Shown here: piece by piece, positions 51,853-61,318 of the stretch
Layout of the letters: the number at the start of each line of letters is the position of its first letter
Position numbering within the stretch: position 1 is the first letter of the stretch
Origin: Streptomyces albipurpureus
Lineage (GTDB): Bacteria > Actinomycetota > Actinomycetes > Streptomycetales > Streptomycetaceae
Reading direction: 5' to 3'
Length of the DNA stretch: 64,000 bases
Assembly: GCF_023701525.1 (NCBI RefSeq)
Contig: NZ_JAMQAW010000011.1
Coordinates: 218,474 to 282,473, forward strand
Translations under genes and position numbers: made by a program
Notes under the pieces: generated by a model
What the model was told of the DNA's origin: nothing
What the model saw: only the letters and a program-made list of their open reading frames with translations
Database searches by the model: none

Positions 51853-51951
51853 CGCGGTCACCCGGGACAGAACTGAGCGCGCCCTGGCCCTGGTCGAAGC
51901 GGGTGTCGACCGCTCCGGCCGCCCCAAGGGGCGGCTGAAGCGGGCTCTGGG

Positions 51952-53265
51952 TCATTGCCCAGGGGTGGTTTGCCCTGTTCGTGACCGTGCGGAGGCGTCG
52001 GCGAGGTCGGCGCCGGTGTCGGCGTTCCGGCGGGATTGGTCGACGCCGTGCCAGTCCAGGCACATGACGGTCGCGTCGTCCTGTAGATGGCCTTTGTTGG
52101 CGTCGACGATCGCCGCGATGAGAGTGCGGGCGGCCTCACGGGGATGCAGTGCACGGGTGCGGACCATCAGGTCCGCCAGGTCGAGGCTTCCTGCGTTGCG
52201 TTCCAGCATGCCGTCGGTCAGCATCACCAGCCGGTCGCCCGGCCGCAGGTCCAGCGACTGGACCCGGTAGGTGTGAGGGGTGTGGAAGCCGAAGGGCATA
52301 TCGACCTTCGGAGTGATCTCCCGCACCTCGCCGTTCCGCAGCCGCAGCGGCCAGGGGTGCCCGGCGTTGATGAACTCGGCCGTGCCGTCGATCAGGCTGA
52401 TGCGCAGGAGTTGGCCGGTGACGTAACCCTGGCGGCCGTGGTCGCGCATGGCCTGGTCGGCCTGGCGGGCCTGCTCGGCGAAGTCGGCACCGGCCCGCCG
52501 CGCCCGACGCAGGGCACCCACCACGAGGGTGGCCAGCAGCGCGGCCTCGACATCGTGCCCCATGGCATCGGTGACGGAGAGTTGGACCGCGTCCCGGTCG
52601 ATCACATAGTCGAAGGTGTCACCCCCGACATGGTCGGCCGGCTCCAACGCCCCAGCCACCGCGAACTGCGCCGCCTCGCACGTCAGCGACGCCGGGAGCA
52701 ACCGGTGCTGGATCTCCGCTGCCAGACTCAACGGGACGGTGCGGCGGCCCCACTGGTACACATCGGTGAAGGACCGGTTCGCGATGACGATGTACGCCAG
52801 CGCGTGCGCGGTCTCGCCGATCTCCCTCATCACCTCCGCGCCCGGCGCCGCGGGCAAGAACAATTCGAGCAGCCCGATGGCGTCCCCGCGATTGGTCACC
52901 GGGGCCACGACCCGTACTACGCCCTCGCCCCCGTCCTCCACACTCGGCCGCTGCGTGCGGATCACATCGTCGTACAGAGTGCCCCGCAGCGGGATACGCC
53001 GTGCCGGTTCATCGGTATCGACACTGCCCGCCACCCCCAGCCGCACCACCGAGCCACCCGTGAAATCGGTGATCAGGAACGACACCGCCGCGGCCCCGAG
53101 GTGCTCCTTGAGCATGCGGGCGACAACATCGAGCGACTCCACAGGCGCCGCGGTCTCCGCAGCCGCCAGCGCCCCCGCCAACGTCATCTCCCTGCCCCGG
53201 CCACCACCATTCTCAGGAGCACCAGTGGCCGGCCCATGACCCCCGTCAGGCCCGTCAACGGTCAC
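51952..53265 (-). CDS. GAF-SpoIIE (PP2C) serine phosphatase
   Basis: A 437-residue cytosolic regulator. A GAF-like sensor spans residues about 40-195 (VARMLKEHLGAAAVSFLITD, GVVRVVAPVTNRGDAIGLLE). The SpoIIE/RsbU phosphatase spans 215-415 (EIQHRLLPASL, GGDTFDYVIDRDAVQLSVTD, AMGHDVEAALLA, NAGHPWPLRL, DRLVMLTDGMLER, DDATVMCLDW). These proteins act on anti-sigma-antagonist switches in response to a signal sensed by the GAF. GAGGAG precedes the GTG at 53265. No partner kinase is encoded nearby. It converges with the PRC-barrel pair. Confidence 0.92.
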   Translation of the reverse strand: MTVDGPDGGHGPATGAPENGGGRGREMTLAGALAAAETAAPVESLDVVARMLKEHLGAAAVSFLITDFTGGSVVRLGVAGSVDTDEPARRIPLRGTLYDDVIRTQRPSVEDGGEGVVRVVAPVTNRGDAIGLLELFLPAAPGAEVMREIGETAHALAYIVIANRSFTDVYQWGRRTVPLSLAAEIQHRLLPASLTCEAAQFAVAGALEPADHVGGDTFDYVIDRDAVQLSVTDAMGHDVEAALLATLVVGALRRARRAGADFAEQARQADQAMRDHGRQGYVTGQLLRISLIDGTAEFINAGHPWPLRLRNGEVREITPKVDMPFGFHTPHTYRVQSLDLRPGDRLVMLTDGMLERNAGSLDLADLMVRTRALHPREAARTLIAAIVDANKGHLQDDATVMCLDWHGVDQSRRNADTGADLADASARSRTGQTTPGQ

Positions 53266-53864
53266 GGTGACTCCTCACTACTCGCTGGCGTCAAGAGCTC
53301 CGTCTCGGATGCGCGAGAGGCCGGCGCCAAGCCCGGTACCGGGCCGGAGCCATTGCACCACAAAGCCCGGAACGGCGAGGGCACCACGGGCAGGACTCAC
53401 CTCGACCGGACGGAGACTGCACTGCGAAGCCCCAGAGGGATGCTGTTCCCTCCAGAGCTCCAGTTCTCCGTACCGAAAGCCATGCTCCAAGCCCGTGCAG
53501 GCGTGTAGCGCGTACTGTCCGGGCCATTGCTGTGCCAGCGCCGTCCGGCGGTGGTGCGATTGACCAGCGGGCCAGCCGCCGAGGACGGTGCCGGTCGGCT
53601 TGAGACCGAGGCGAGTGCTGAGGGCGCTGGTTCAGGCCTGCGATGTGCGGGGGCCTCTTCCGGTCGTACCGCCGGTGACGTCTCTGCATAGTGACCCGGG
53701 AGATCCGGAATGCTGCAGAAGCGGGGCACAAGTGCCCCGCGCGCTGTAGGTCTGCTTGAGGCCCGACTGTTCTTGCACTTCCACCGAGAACAGCTCTCGG
53801 GCGAGAAGGATGGTCTCACGGCCGTCAGCGCAGCTGCCGATCCATTTCCCCTTGGGAGACGTCG
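53266..53864. other. Gap without a supported gene
   Basis: Nothing convincing is seen between the phosphatase start and the MarR stop. Open frames here are Arg/Pro/Ser-rich on the minus strand and have no recognisable domain. The promoter of the phosphatase lies at the left edge. Confidence 0.5.
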
Positions 53865-54293
53865 TCAGGAACGCGTGATTGCTTGCTCAAGAAGGCTCCG
53901 AAGGGCGTGCTGCTGTTCAGGGTTGAGAGTGGCCAGGGGTGAGTCCTGGCCGAGGAGTTCGAGGAGCCGTTCGCGGGAGGCGTTGCCTGCCGCAGTGAGG
54001 ACGAGGTGCTTGGCGCGGCGGTCGGTGGGGTGTGCGCGGCGCTTGACCAGGCCCTGTTTCTCGAGTTTGTCGATGACGAAGGTGGCGTTGGAGGGCTCGC
54101 AGCTCATGCGTTCGGCGAGCTCTCGCATGGTCATCGGCCCAGTCATCTCCCGCAGCGCGGTCGCTTGGGCCGCGGTGAGGCCTAGCGTGACGGCGCGTTC
54201 GCGTACGTGGTCGGCGATCTGCTGGGCCAGCCCGTTCACCAGGCAGCACAGCTCTCGCTCGGCGATGGCGTGCGGCTCCAAGGGCGTCGTCAT
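53865..54293 (-). CDS. MarR-family regulator
   Basis: A 142-residue MarR protein. The winged-helix DNA-binding region is at about residues 40-105: LTAAQATALREMTGPMTMRE, LAERMSCEPSNATFVIDKLE, then the wing KRRAHPTDRRAKHLVLTAAG, with the D-x-R wing motif. It is divergent from the metallo-hydrolase gene with 131 bp between start codons, so it most likely controls that gene and itself. The ATG at 54293 is the start. The intergenic DNA has several CAAG/CTTG half-sites, including CCAAGCTTGCATGG. Confidence 0.9.
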   Translation of the reverse strand: MTTPLEPHAIAERELCCLVNGLAQQIADHVRERAVTLGLTAAQATALREMTGPMTMRELAERMSCEPSNATFVIDKLEKQGLVKRRAHPTDRRAKHLVLTAAGNASRERLLELLGQDSPLATLNPEQQHALRSLLEQAITRS

Positions 54294-54362
54294 GCATCCC
54301 AGCTTAACAAGTCCTTCAAGTAAGAGTATTCCAAGCTTGCATGGTTCTAACTTGATGCTTAT

Positions 54363-54400
54363 GGTCGTCACCGTCGCCTCCAAGGGGCACGGTGACGACC
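54363..54400 (+). promoter_or_regulatory. 5'-UTR stem-loop before metallo-hydrolase gene
   Basis: GGTCGTCACCGT (54363-54374) pairs perfectly with ACGGTGACGACC (54389-54400), leaving a 14-nt loop, just upstream of the ribosome binding site (GGGGAGAT) of the gene at 54425. It may control mRNA stability, translation or early termination. Confidence 0.7.
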
Positions 54401-54424
54401 CACCAGAACGCAGGGGAGATGGAC

Positions 54425-55300
54425 ATGACGTATTCCGCGATGGACCGGGATGGGCGGCTGCGGAGGCCAGCCGGCATCCGTTCGATACACCTGGGCGACA
54501 CGAGGGTGTCGTACGTGCCGGACGGAGCGGTGCAGCTGCGGCCGCGCGATTTAATCCCCGACACAACCAGCGAGGTGTGGGCCGCCCATCCCGAGTACCT
54601 GGACGAGTCCGGCAGCCTGGTGGCGAGTATCGGCGGCCTGCTGGTGGAGAACAGCGACCGCGCACTGTTGATCGACGCCGGGTTCGGACCGCAGTCATGG
54701 CCGCCTGCGCCGGACGGCCCGCGCGGTGCGATCCACGGGGGCGCGCTCCTGGACAGCCTGGCCCAACTCGGCCGCAAGCCCGAGCAGATCGAGGCGGTGG
54801 CCCTCACTCACCTGCACCCCGATCACACCGGTTGGGCCTGGCATCCCGCTCCTGGCGCCGACCGGCCCGCATTCGCCCATGCCGACTACCTGGTGTCCGA
54901 ACCGGAGTGGGCCCGACGCGACCTCCTTGAGGCACAGGAGATCGCGGGCCTGACACCGCACGTCCGTACCGTGGCCGGCGGGCAGGAGATCTTCCCAGGC
55001 GTACGGATGCGGATCACCGCCGGTCACTCGCCCGGACACGCCGAGTACGTCATCACCTCGGGCGGGCAGCGGCTGATCGCTTTCGGCGACGCCCTGCACT
55101 CCCCGATCCAGGTCGCCCACCCCGAATGGTCCACCGTCTTCGACCACGATCCCGTCCGCGCCGCCGACCACCGGCGTCAGCTCGTCGCAGAGCTAGCAGA
55201 ACCCGACACGATCGGCTTCGGCATCCACTTCGCCGACGTGGTGTTCGGCCGTGTCCGGCGGGACGGCGACGACCTTGCCTGGCGCCCCCTGGACACCTGA
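54425..55300 (+). CDS. Metallo-beta-lactamase-fold hydrolase with TTA codon
   Basis: A 291-residue MBL-fold protein. The zinc motif is ALTHLHPDHTGWAW (H-x-H-x-D-H), then ITAGHSPGHAEYVITSGG and the late ligand in IAFGDALHSPIQVAHPEW; it ends with IGFGIHFADVVFG. The pattern is like AHL-lactonase/YtnP-type or related hydrolases. Codon 43 is TTA (54551-54553), so translation should need the bldA tRNA. The start is the ATG at 54425; an ATG at 54392 would overlap the 5' hairpin. It is divergent from a MarR gene that probably regulates it. Substrate unknown. Confidence 0.88.
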   Translation: MTYSAMDRDGRLRRPAGIRSIHLGDTRVSYVPDGAVQLRPRDLIPDTTSEVWAAHPEYLDESGSLVASIGGLLVENSDRALLIDAGFGPQSWPPAPDGPRGAIHGGALLDSLAQLGRKPEQIEAVALTHLHPDHTGWAWHPAPGADRPAFAHADYLVSEPEWARRDLLEAQEIAGLTPHVRTVAGGQEIFPGVRMRITAGHSPGHAEYVITSGGQRLIAFGDALHSPIQVAHPEWSTVFDHDPVRAADHRRQLVAELAEPDTIGFGIHFADVVFGRVRRDGDDLAWRPLDT

Positions 55301-55646
55301 CAGCGCAGAAGTGAGTGGTGGTCCAGTCCGCGCCGGTGATCCGTGAGTCGGGCTGCGATCCCAGCACGGTCACCGGCGTCTGATGCGCTGACTGCGACCT
55401 CTCGGATGTCCGAGCCGTGGAACGGTGAACCCCTCGGGGTGGAGGCCGGCCCATGTGGGGTGCTCGGACAGCTGGCGAGAAGAGTGTGTGCCTTCTGGCG
55501 AGAAGTTCCTGTTCAGCGGCGCGGGAATCCCCATGATGCGCACCACCGGTCCTTCGGGTCGTGCACTACATGAGGGTCAGGTGCACCGGATGCGGAGTCG
55601 CCGGTGCGGGATGCGCGTCGAGGGGCCTGGCCCACGCCGACTGCCT

Positions 55647-55980
55647 TCAGTTGCCGGAGGTGTCGGCGACGTCCTCGTGGCCCTCGGTGAGGATCTCGGC
55701 GGTGAACCGGATGATGCTGTGGGCGATGCCCTGGGCCGCGTCCGGTCCGGTCTGCTCCCACAGGCGCAGAGTGTCCGGGAAGACGCGTCCGAGTGCCTCC
55801 AGGGCGAAGGTATCCGCTCACGGCTCGTCCTCGTCGGGGCCGTCCAGCTCGGTGACGGTTCGCCGCCTCTGCATCGCGACATCCATGAGCCGCGCGGCTG
55901 TCCGCGGTTCGGAGGCGGCGAACCTGGCGGCTGCTTCGGTGTCGGCGGGCCTGGACCGCGCAGAGGTAGCTGAAGGGTCA
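55647..55980 (-). pseudogene. Unrecognised gene interrupted by an in-frame TGA
   Basis: One minus-strand frame reads coherent sequence on both sides of a TGA at 55820-55818: upstream FAASEPRTAARLMDVAMQRR then RTVTELDGPDEDEP, downstream ADTFALEALGRVFPDTLRLW, EQTGPDAAQGIAHSIIRFTA and EILTEGHEDVADTSGN to a stop at 55647. The second part has no start codon at the break. It is most simply a gene with a nonsense mutation. No family was recognised. The rest of 55301-56251 shows no other gene. Confidence 0.55.
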
Positions 55981-56251
55981 CGGCGTTCGGGGTGAGCGGA
56001 AGGTCCGGGATGTGTACTGCTCCGTCCGGTCCTCAGTGTCGCGCACTCCGCCAGGTCACCGTCCGTTCCGTGGAGATTGCGCCATCCAGGAGACCAGCGC
56101 CGGGTCATTTCGGTTAATTCGCTTGCCGCAGGGCGACCGGGGCAGGCGGAGGGGGAACCACCGTGTCGAGCGCCGCCGCCAGCAGTTTCGCCCAGCCGGG
56201 CGAAAAGCACCCTGAGTGCGGGTGGCGCGGCACCATTCTGGAGGTTTCCGC

Positions 56252-57916
56252 ATGTCTGGTTCCGCTGAATACGGTCCGCTTGCCGATCTGTCCGCTGCGG
56301 GGGTGTCGGTCTGGCTCGATGACCTGTCCCGCGAGCTCTTGGCCGGTGGAGAGCTCAAGAAGCTGATCACGGACAAGCACGTAGTAGGGATCACCACGAA
56401 CCCCACGATCTTCGCCTCCGCGCTGTCCCGGGGGGACCGCTACACCGCGCAGCTACGCCGCCTGGGCAGGGCGGGTACCAGTGTCGATGACGCGGTGTTC
56501 GCGCTGACGACCGATGACGTACGGGACGGCTGCGATGTCTTCGGCCCGGTCCATGAGCGCACCGGCGGCATCGACGGCCGGGTCTCCATCGAGGTCGACC
56601 CCCGGCTGGCGCAGGACGCCGACGCCACCGGCGCCCTGGCCCGCAGGTTGTGGGACACGGTCGACCGGCCCAACCTGTTCATCAAGATCCCGGCCACCAG
56701 TAAGGGGCTGAAGGCGATCACCGCCGTCATCGCCGAGGGCATCAGCGTCAACGTCACGCTGATCTTCTCCCTGGAGCGCTACCGCGAGGTGATGGACGCC
56801 TACCAGAGCGGTCTGGAGCAGGCTCAGGCCGCGGGCCGCGACCTGGCGAACATCCACTCGGTCGCCTCGTTCTTTGTCTCCCGCGTCGACACTGAAGTCG
56901 ACCGCCGTCTCGATGCGATCGGCACCCCGAAGGCCAGGGCACTCAAGGGCAGGGCTGCGGTCGCCAACGCCCGACTGGCGTTCCAGGCGTACGAGCAAAT
57001 GCTCATGGACCCGCGCTGGCAGCGCCTCGCCACAGCGGGAGCACGCGTGCAGCGCCCCTTGTGGGCGTCCACCGGGGTCAAGAACCCGGACTATCCCGAC
57101 ACGATGTACGTCACCGAACTCGTCATCGCGGGCACCGTGAACACCATGCCCGGCACCACCCTGGCCGCGTTCGCCGACCACGGCACCCTCCCCGCCCATG
57201 CGCCGACGGAGGATGACTTCGCGGCCGCCGCCACCCATCTGGAGGCGCTGGAACAGGTCGGCGTCGACTTCCCGGACGTCACCGACACGCTGGAGCGCGA
57301 GGGGCTGACCAAGTTCGAGGACAGTTGGACGGAGTTGGGTGAGTCGGTAGAGCGCGAAATGCACGCCAAGGCCGACAACGCGAACGCCGACGGCGGGAGC
57401 CGGGACGACGACTCCGAGAGTACCGACCTGCTGGCGATCTACCTGAACGACCACTACGCCGGCGCCACCGGTGGCCTGGAGCTGTTCCGCCGCGCCGCGA
57501 AGACGCGCACCGACGCGGAGGGCGGCGCGGCACTGGCTGAACTGGCCGAGCAGGTCGACGAGGACCGTGACGCACTGGCCCGCATCATGACTGATCTGCA
57601 CGTGCCCACCAGCCAATCCAAGGCTGCCATGGGCTGGCTCGCGGAGAAGGCGGGCCGCCTCAAGCCCAACGGGCACCTCTTCACCCGCTCCCCACTCAGC
57701 GATCTCGTGGAGGCGGAGTCGATGCTCCTGGGCGTCCAAGGCAAGGCAGCCTGCTGGCGGACCCTGCGCGTCCTGGCAGACTCTGACGAGCGACTTAGCG
57801 CCGACCGCCTGGACACACTGGTGGAACGCGCCGAGCAGCAGAGCGCCACCCTGGAGAAATTGCGCTCCTCGGCGGCTGCCCGGTCGGTGCTTCCCCAACC
57901 AACCAAGACGCAGTGA
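56252..57916 (+). CDS. tal: Transaldolase fused to a C-terminal helical (ferritin-like) domain
   Basis: 554 residues; ordinary actinobacterial transaldolases have about 370. Residues 1-375 are a complete type-2 transaldolase: SVWLDDLSRELLAGGELKKL, GITTNPTIFASAL, NLFIKIPATSKG with the Schiff-base lysine (about 143), NVTLIFSLERY and QRPLWASTGVKNP. Residues about 395-554 are all-helical (STDLLAIYLNDHYAGATGGL, ALAELAEQVDEDRDALARIM, LVEAESMLLGVQGKAACWRT), resembling stand-alone ferritin-like/DUF892-type bundles, linked by an acidic segment. It interconverts C3/C6 and C7/C4 sugar phosphates. GGAGG precedes the ATG at 56252. Transketolase follows, so the pair forms a non-oxidative pentose-phosphate unit. 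The role of the extra domain is unknown. Confidence 0.9.
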   Translation: MSGSAEYGPLADLSAAGVSVWLDDLSRELLAGGELKKLITDKHVVGITTNPTIFASALSRGDRYTAQLRRLGRAGTSVDDAVFALTTDDVRDGCDVFGPVHERTGGIDGRVSIEVDPRLAQDADATGALARRLWDTVDRPNLFIKIPATSKGLKAITAVIAEGISVNVTLIFSLERYREVMDAYQSGLEQAQAAGRDLANIHSVASFFVSRVDTEVDRRLDAIGTPKARALKGRAAVANARLAFQAYEQMLMDPRWQRLATAGARVQRPLWASTGVKNPDYPDTMYVTELVIAGTVNTMPGTTLAAFADHGTLPAHAPTEDDFAAAATHLEALEQVGVDFPDVTDTLEREGLTKFEDSWTELGESVEREMHAKADNANADGGSRDDDSESTDLLAIYLNDHYAGATGGLELFRRAAKTRTDAEGGAALAELAEQVDEDRDALARIMTDLHVPTSQSKAAMGWLAEKAGRLKPNGHLFTRSPLSDLVEAESMLLGVQGKAACWRTLRVLADSDERLSADRLDTLVERAEQQSATLEKLRSSAAARSVLPQPTKTQ

Positions 57917-58023
57917 CGTTGGCCAGGACCTACGCCCATCACGAAGCGCACGGCAGCGAAGCCGCATCCGTCGGCGAGCGGCCGGCAGGGTCCGCCCGCC
58001 GTTTCGACGAAGGGAGCAGCGGC

Positions 58024-60237
58024 ATGACTGACGAGCAGTCTTCAATGGAGCGGTGCGACAGGTCCGTGCCGAGTCCATTGGCGCAGCGCGCGGGGTGGGA
58101 CAAGGTAGACGTACGGGCCGTGGACACAGTACGGCTGCTGGCGGCCGACGCGGTGCAGAAGGTCGGAAACGGCCACCCGGGGACGGCGATGAGCCTCGCC
58201 CCGCTGGCCTACCTGCTGTTCCAGAATGTGATGCGCCACGATCCGAACGACGACCAGTGGCTGGGGCGGGACCGGTTCGTGCTCTCCTGCGGCCACTCCA
58301 GCCTGACCCTCTACATCCAGCTCTACCTGGCCGGCTACGGCCTGAAGCTGTCGGACCTGGAGGCATACCGGACCTGGGGCTCGGCAACCCCCGGGCATCC
58401 TGAGCACCGGCACACCCGAGGTGTGGAGATCACCACCGGCCCGCTGGGACAGGGCCTGGCCAGCGCGGTGGGGATGGCCATGGCGGCCCGCCGTGAACGC
58501 GGCCTGCTCGATCCCGACGCGGAAGCGGGCACCAGCCCCTTCGACCACCACATCTACGTCATCGCCTCCGACGGCGACATGATGGAAGGCGTCACCGCGG
58601 AGGCGGCCTCTCTGGCAGGTCACCAGGAACTCGGCAATGTGACCGTGTTCTACGACTCCAACCACATCTCGATCGAGGACGACACCGACGTAGCCTTCAG
58701 CGAGGACGTCCCGGCCCGCTACACCGCATGCGGCTGGCACGTACAGACCGTCGACTGGACTATCACCGGAGAGTACATCGAAGACGTCGACGCGCTCCTG
58801 GCCGCCATCGGCGCCGCCCGGAAGGAGACCGGCCGCCCCTGCCTGATCATGCTGCGCACCCTCATCGGCTGGCCGGCCCCCACCAAACAGAACACCGGAA
58901 AGGCCCACGGCTCCGCCCTGGGCGAGGACGAGATCGTCGCCACCAAGAACCTGCTGGGCTTCGACCCCCGAGCGCACTTCACCGTCGAGGACGACGTCCT
59001 GGCCCGCACCCGCGAGGCCCGCGACCGCGGCCGCCAGGCGCACATCGTGTGGAACGAGGACTTCGCGGCCTGGCGAACCGCGAACCCGCAGCGCGCCGCG
59101 CTGCTGGACCGCCTACAGGAGCAGCGGCTGCCCGACGGCTGGGAGGACGTTCTTCCCGTCTTCCCCACCAACGCCAAGGGAATGGCCACCCGCGCCGCCT
59201 CGGGCAAGGTTCTCAGCATGCTGGCGCCCGTCCTGCCGGAGCTGTGGGGCGGCTCCGCCGACCTCGCCGGAAGCAACAACACCACCATGGAAGGAGAGCC
59301 CTCCTTCCTGCCCGCCGACCGCCAGACCAAAGAATGGAAAGGCGATCCCTCCGGGCGCACCCTGCACTTCGGCATCCGAGAGCACGCGATGGGCGCCATC
59401 CTGAACGGCATCGCGCTGCAGAGCCTCACCCGCCCCTACGGCGGGACCTTCCTCACCTTCTCCGACTACATGCGCCCCGCGGTACGCCTGGCCGCACTGA
59501 TGCAGCTGCCGGCCACCTACGTCTGGACCCACGACTCCATCGGCCTGGGCGAGGATGGCCCCACCCACCAGCCCGTAGAACACCTGGCCGCGCTGCGGGC
59601 CATCCCGGGCCTGGACGTCGTACGGCCTGCCGACGCCAACGAGACCACCGCGTGCTGGCGCGCCATCCTCGAACACCACGACCGCCCGGCCGGACTGATC
59701 CTGAGCCGCCAGAACCTGCCCGTCCTCGACCGCGAGAGCGCAGAGTACGCCCCCGCGCGGCTAGCGGGCAGGGGCGGGTACACCCTGACCGACACGGCGA
59801 CGGAAGGCGACCCCGACGTCATCCTCATCGCAACCGGTTCCGAGGTCCACCTCGCCTTGGAGGCCCGAACCCTGTTGGCGTCCGAAGGTCTCGCGGTGCG
59901 AGTGGTGTCGATGCCGTGCCGGGAGTGGTTCGCCACCCAGCCACAGGACTACCAGGACCATGTCCTGCCGCCGTCGGTACGCGCCCGGGTCAGCGTCGAG
60001 GCCGCCATCGGGCAAGGCTGGCGCGACGTGGTCGGCGACGCCGGAAGGATCGTCAGCCTGGAGCACTACGGTGCCTCCGCCGACTACCAACGGCTGTACA
60101 CCGAGTTCGGCATCACCCCCCAGGCAATCGCCGCCGCCGCCCACGACAGCATCCACGACACCCAGCAGCCACCGCGTCCCGGCGGACACCAACAGACCTC
60201 CACCCCCACCAAGGGGGCTACTGGAGACCGGCCCTGA
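58024..60237 (+). CDS. tkt: Transketolase
   Basis: 737 residues. TPP-binding block ASDGDMMEGVTAEAASLAGH, then VTVFYDSNHISIEDDTD; the N-terminal KVGNGHPGTAMSLAPLAYLL and the middle HFGIREHAMGAILNGIALQS and THDSIGLGEDGPTHQPVEHL are classic transketolase. It moves two-carbon units between sugar phosphates with TPP and Mg. It follows transaldolase by 107 bp on the same strand. The ATG at 58024 (GAAGGGAG upstream) is chosen; the in-frame extension to 57913 is Ala/Arg-rich and not conserved in type. Oxidative pentose-phosphate genes are absent here, suggesting a second, conditionally used copy. Confidence 0.95.
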   Translation: MTDEQSSMERCDRSVPSPLAQRAGWDKVDVRAVDTVRLLAADAVQKVGNGHPGTAMSLAPLAYLLFQNVMRHDPNDDQWLGRDRFVLSCGHSSLTLYIQLYLAGYGLKLSDLEAYRTWGSATPGHPEHRHTRGVEITTGPLGQGLASAVGMAMAARRERGLLDPDAEAGTSPFDHHIYVIASDGDMMEGVTAEAASLAGHQELGNVTVFYDSNHISIEDDTDVAFSEDVPARYTACGWHVQTVDWTITGEYIEDVDALLAAIGAARKETGRPCLIMLRTLIGWPAPTKQNTGKAHGSALGEDEIVATKNLLGFDPRAHFTVEDDVLARTREARDRGRQAHIVWNEDFAAWRTANPQRAALLDRLQEQRLPDGWEDVLPVFPTNAKGMATRAASGKVLSMLAPVLPELWGGSADLAGSNNTTMEGEPSFLPADRQTKEWKGDPSGRTLHFGIREHAMGAILNGIALQSLTRPYGGTFLTFSDYMRPAVRLAALMQLPATYVWTHDSIGLGEDGPTHQPVEHLAALRAIPGLDVVRPADANETTACWRAILEHHDRPAGLILSRQNLPVLDRESAEYAPARLAGRGGYTLTDTATEGDPDVILIATGSEVHLALEARTLLASEGLAVRVVSMPCREWFATQPQDYQDHVLPPSVRARVSVEAAIGQGWRDVVGDAGRIVSLEHYGASADYQRLYTEFGITPQAIAAAAHDSIHDTQQPPRPGGHQQTSTPTKGATGDRP

Positions 60238-60655
60238 CCCCCGCTCCGCCGCCGACCTCGCCCAGACCTCAGAACCAACGCAGGCCGCACAGCTCTCGCC
60301 ATGGCAGAAGCACCACCGCACGGGTGCCGAGCCGCAGACCGTGCAGCGCCCCGGGCTGAATGCGGCCGCCGCTGGAGGCCCGGGGCGGAATATGCCTACA
60401 CCGGATCTGTCGGGAACCCCAATCACCGTGCCCGTACCGACAAGCGGGTCGTGGACCGGTCCAGCCGCCAGATCGCGAACGCCAGTGCCGCCCTCACCGC
60501 CCACCTCAACCCCGTCCGCGCGCCCCTCAGTCTGGCCGTCCAGCCCGTCCCCGGAAGGCGTCGCTAGACCGTGTGGTCCCCAAATGGTCCCCACGACATA
60601 CGGAAAAGCGGTACCGGATTTCTCCGATACCGCCTACGACCTGCGAAAACACAAG
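60238..60655. other. Gap before tRNA-Pro with possible integrative-element scar
   Basis: An 88-codon plus-strand frame at 60301-60567 ends with TDKRVVDRSSRQIANASAAL and stops just before GTGGTCCCCAAATGGTCCCC. It resembles the distal end of a mobile-element gene but was not identified. The 17 bp at 60568-60584 are an exact copy of 24044-24060. No intact gene is supported. Confidence 0.4.
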
Positions 60656-60729
<74 letters not shown>

Positions 60730-60844
60730 ATGCGCGCCACCTGCTGGCCCTCAGGCCGGGCGCGCAGCACAAGATTACCCCACTCGCGGAGTGGACTGAG
60801 CGTCCGGGCTGCGGGCAGGCATCGGATTCGGGGAGAATCGAGGG

Positions 60845-61318
60845 GTGGACACCGCGCCGAGAGATCGCGACGACGAAGGGCGCGCCCGTAACGCCCGCCC
60901 CCGTGACGGGCTCGGGCGCCCGTTGCCCTATGGAGCGCCGGGGGTGGAGCGGCAGCCTGAGGGGGTGGTGCGTACTCCCGCTCAGACGTTGAAGGAGGCG
61001 CAGCGACTGCTGGACGCGGGGCAACCGTTCCATGCCCATGAGGTGTTCGAGGACGCGTGGAAGTCAGGTCCGGAACCGGAGCGCGAGCTATGGCGAGGGC
61101 TGGCTCAGTTGGCGGTCGGGCTCACCCATGCGGCACGCGGCAACACGACGGGGGGTGCGCGTCTGCTGCTGCGGGGGGCGGAGCGGATTGAGGGGTTCGG
61201 GGACCCGCATGGCATCGATGTGTCCGGGCTCGCCGCTTGGGCGCGTGATCTCGCGTCGCGGTTGCGCGGTCCTGTGGACGCGCGCGCGGAGGCACCTCGG
61301 CTAACCCTCGGTCTCTAG
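60845..61318 (+). CDS. DUF309 family protein
   Basis: 157 residues. The DUF309 core at about residues 50-110: LLDAGQPFHAHEVFEDAWKS, then ERELWRGLAQLAVGLTHAAR, with the family H-E-x-x-E-x-x-W and helical R-x-x-Q/L-x-A pattern; a GARLLLRGAERI segment follows. Family members are small helical proteins of unknown function. GAGGG precedes the GTG at 60845; the first 40 residues are Arg/Asp/Gly-rich. Its 3' end overlaps the lutC 3' end by 18 bp on the opposite strand (convergent). Confidence 0.88.
   Translation: MDTAPRDRDDEGRARNARPRDGLGRPLPYGAPGVERQPEGVVRTPAQTLKEAQRLLDAGQPFHAHEVFEDAWKSGPEPERELWRGLAQLAVGLTHAARGNTTGGARLLLRGAERIEGFGDPHGIDVSGLAAWARDLASRLRGPVDARAEAPRLTLGL

Noticed and set aside
55818..55820. 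TGA read as selenocysteine or other recoding
   Set aside because: There is no selenocysteine-insertion context or known selenoprotein family; a nonsense mutation is simpler.
56453..58387. A 644-codon minus-strand frame opposite transaldolase
   Set aside because: Transaldolase and transketolase are unmistakable on the plus strand; the opposite frame has no motif.
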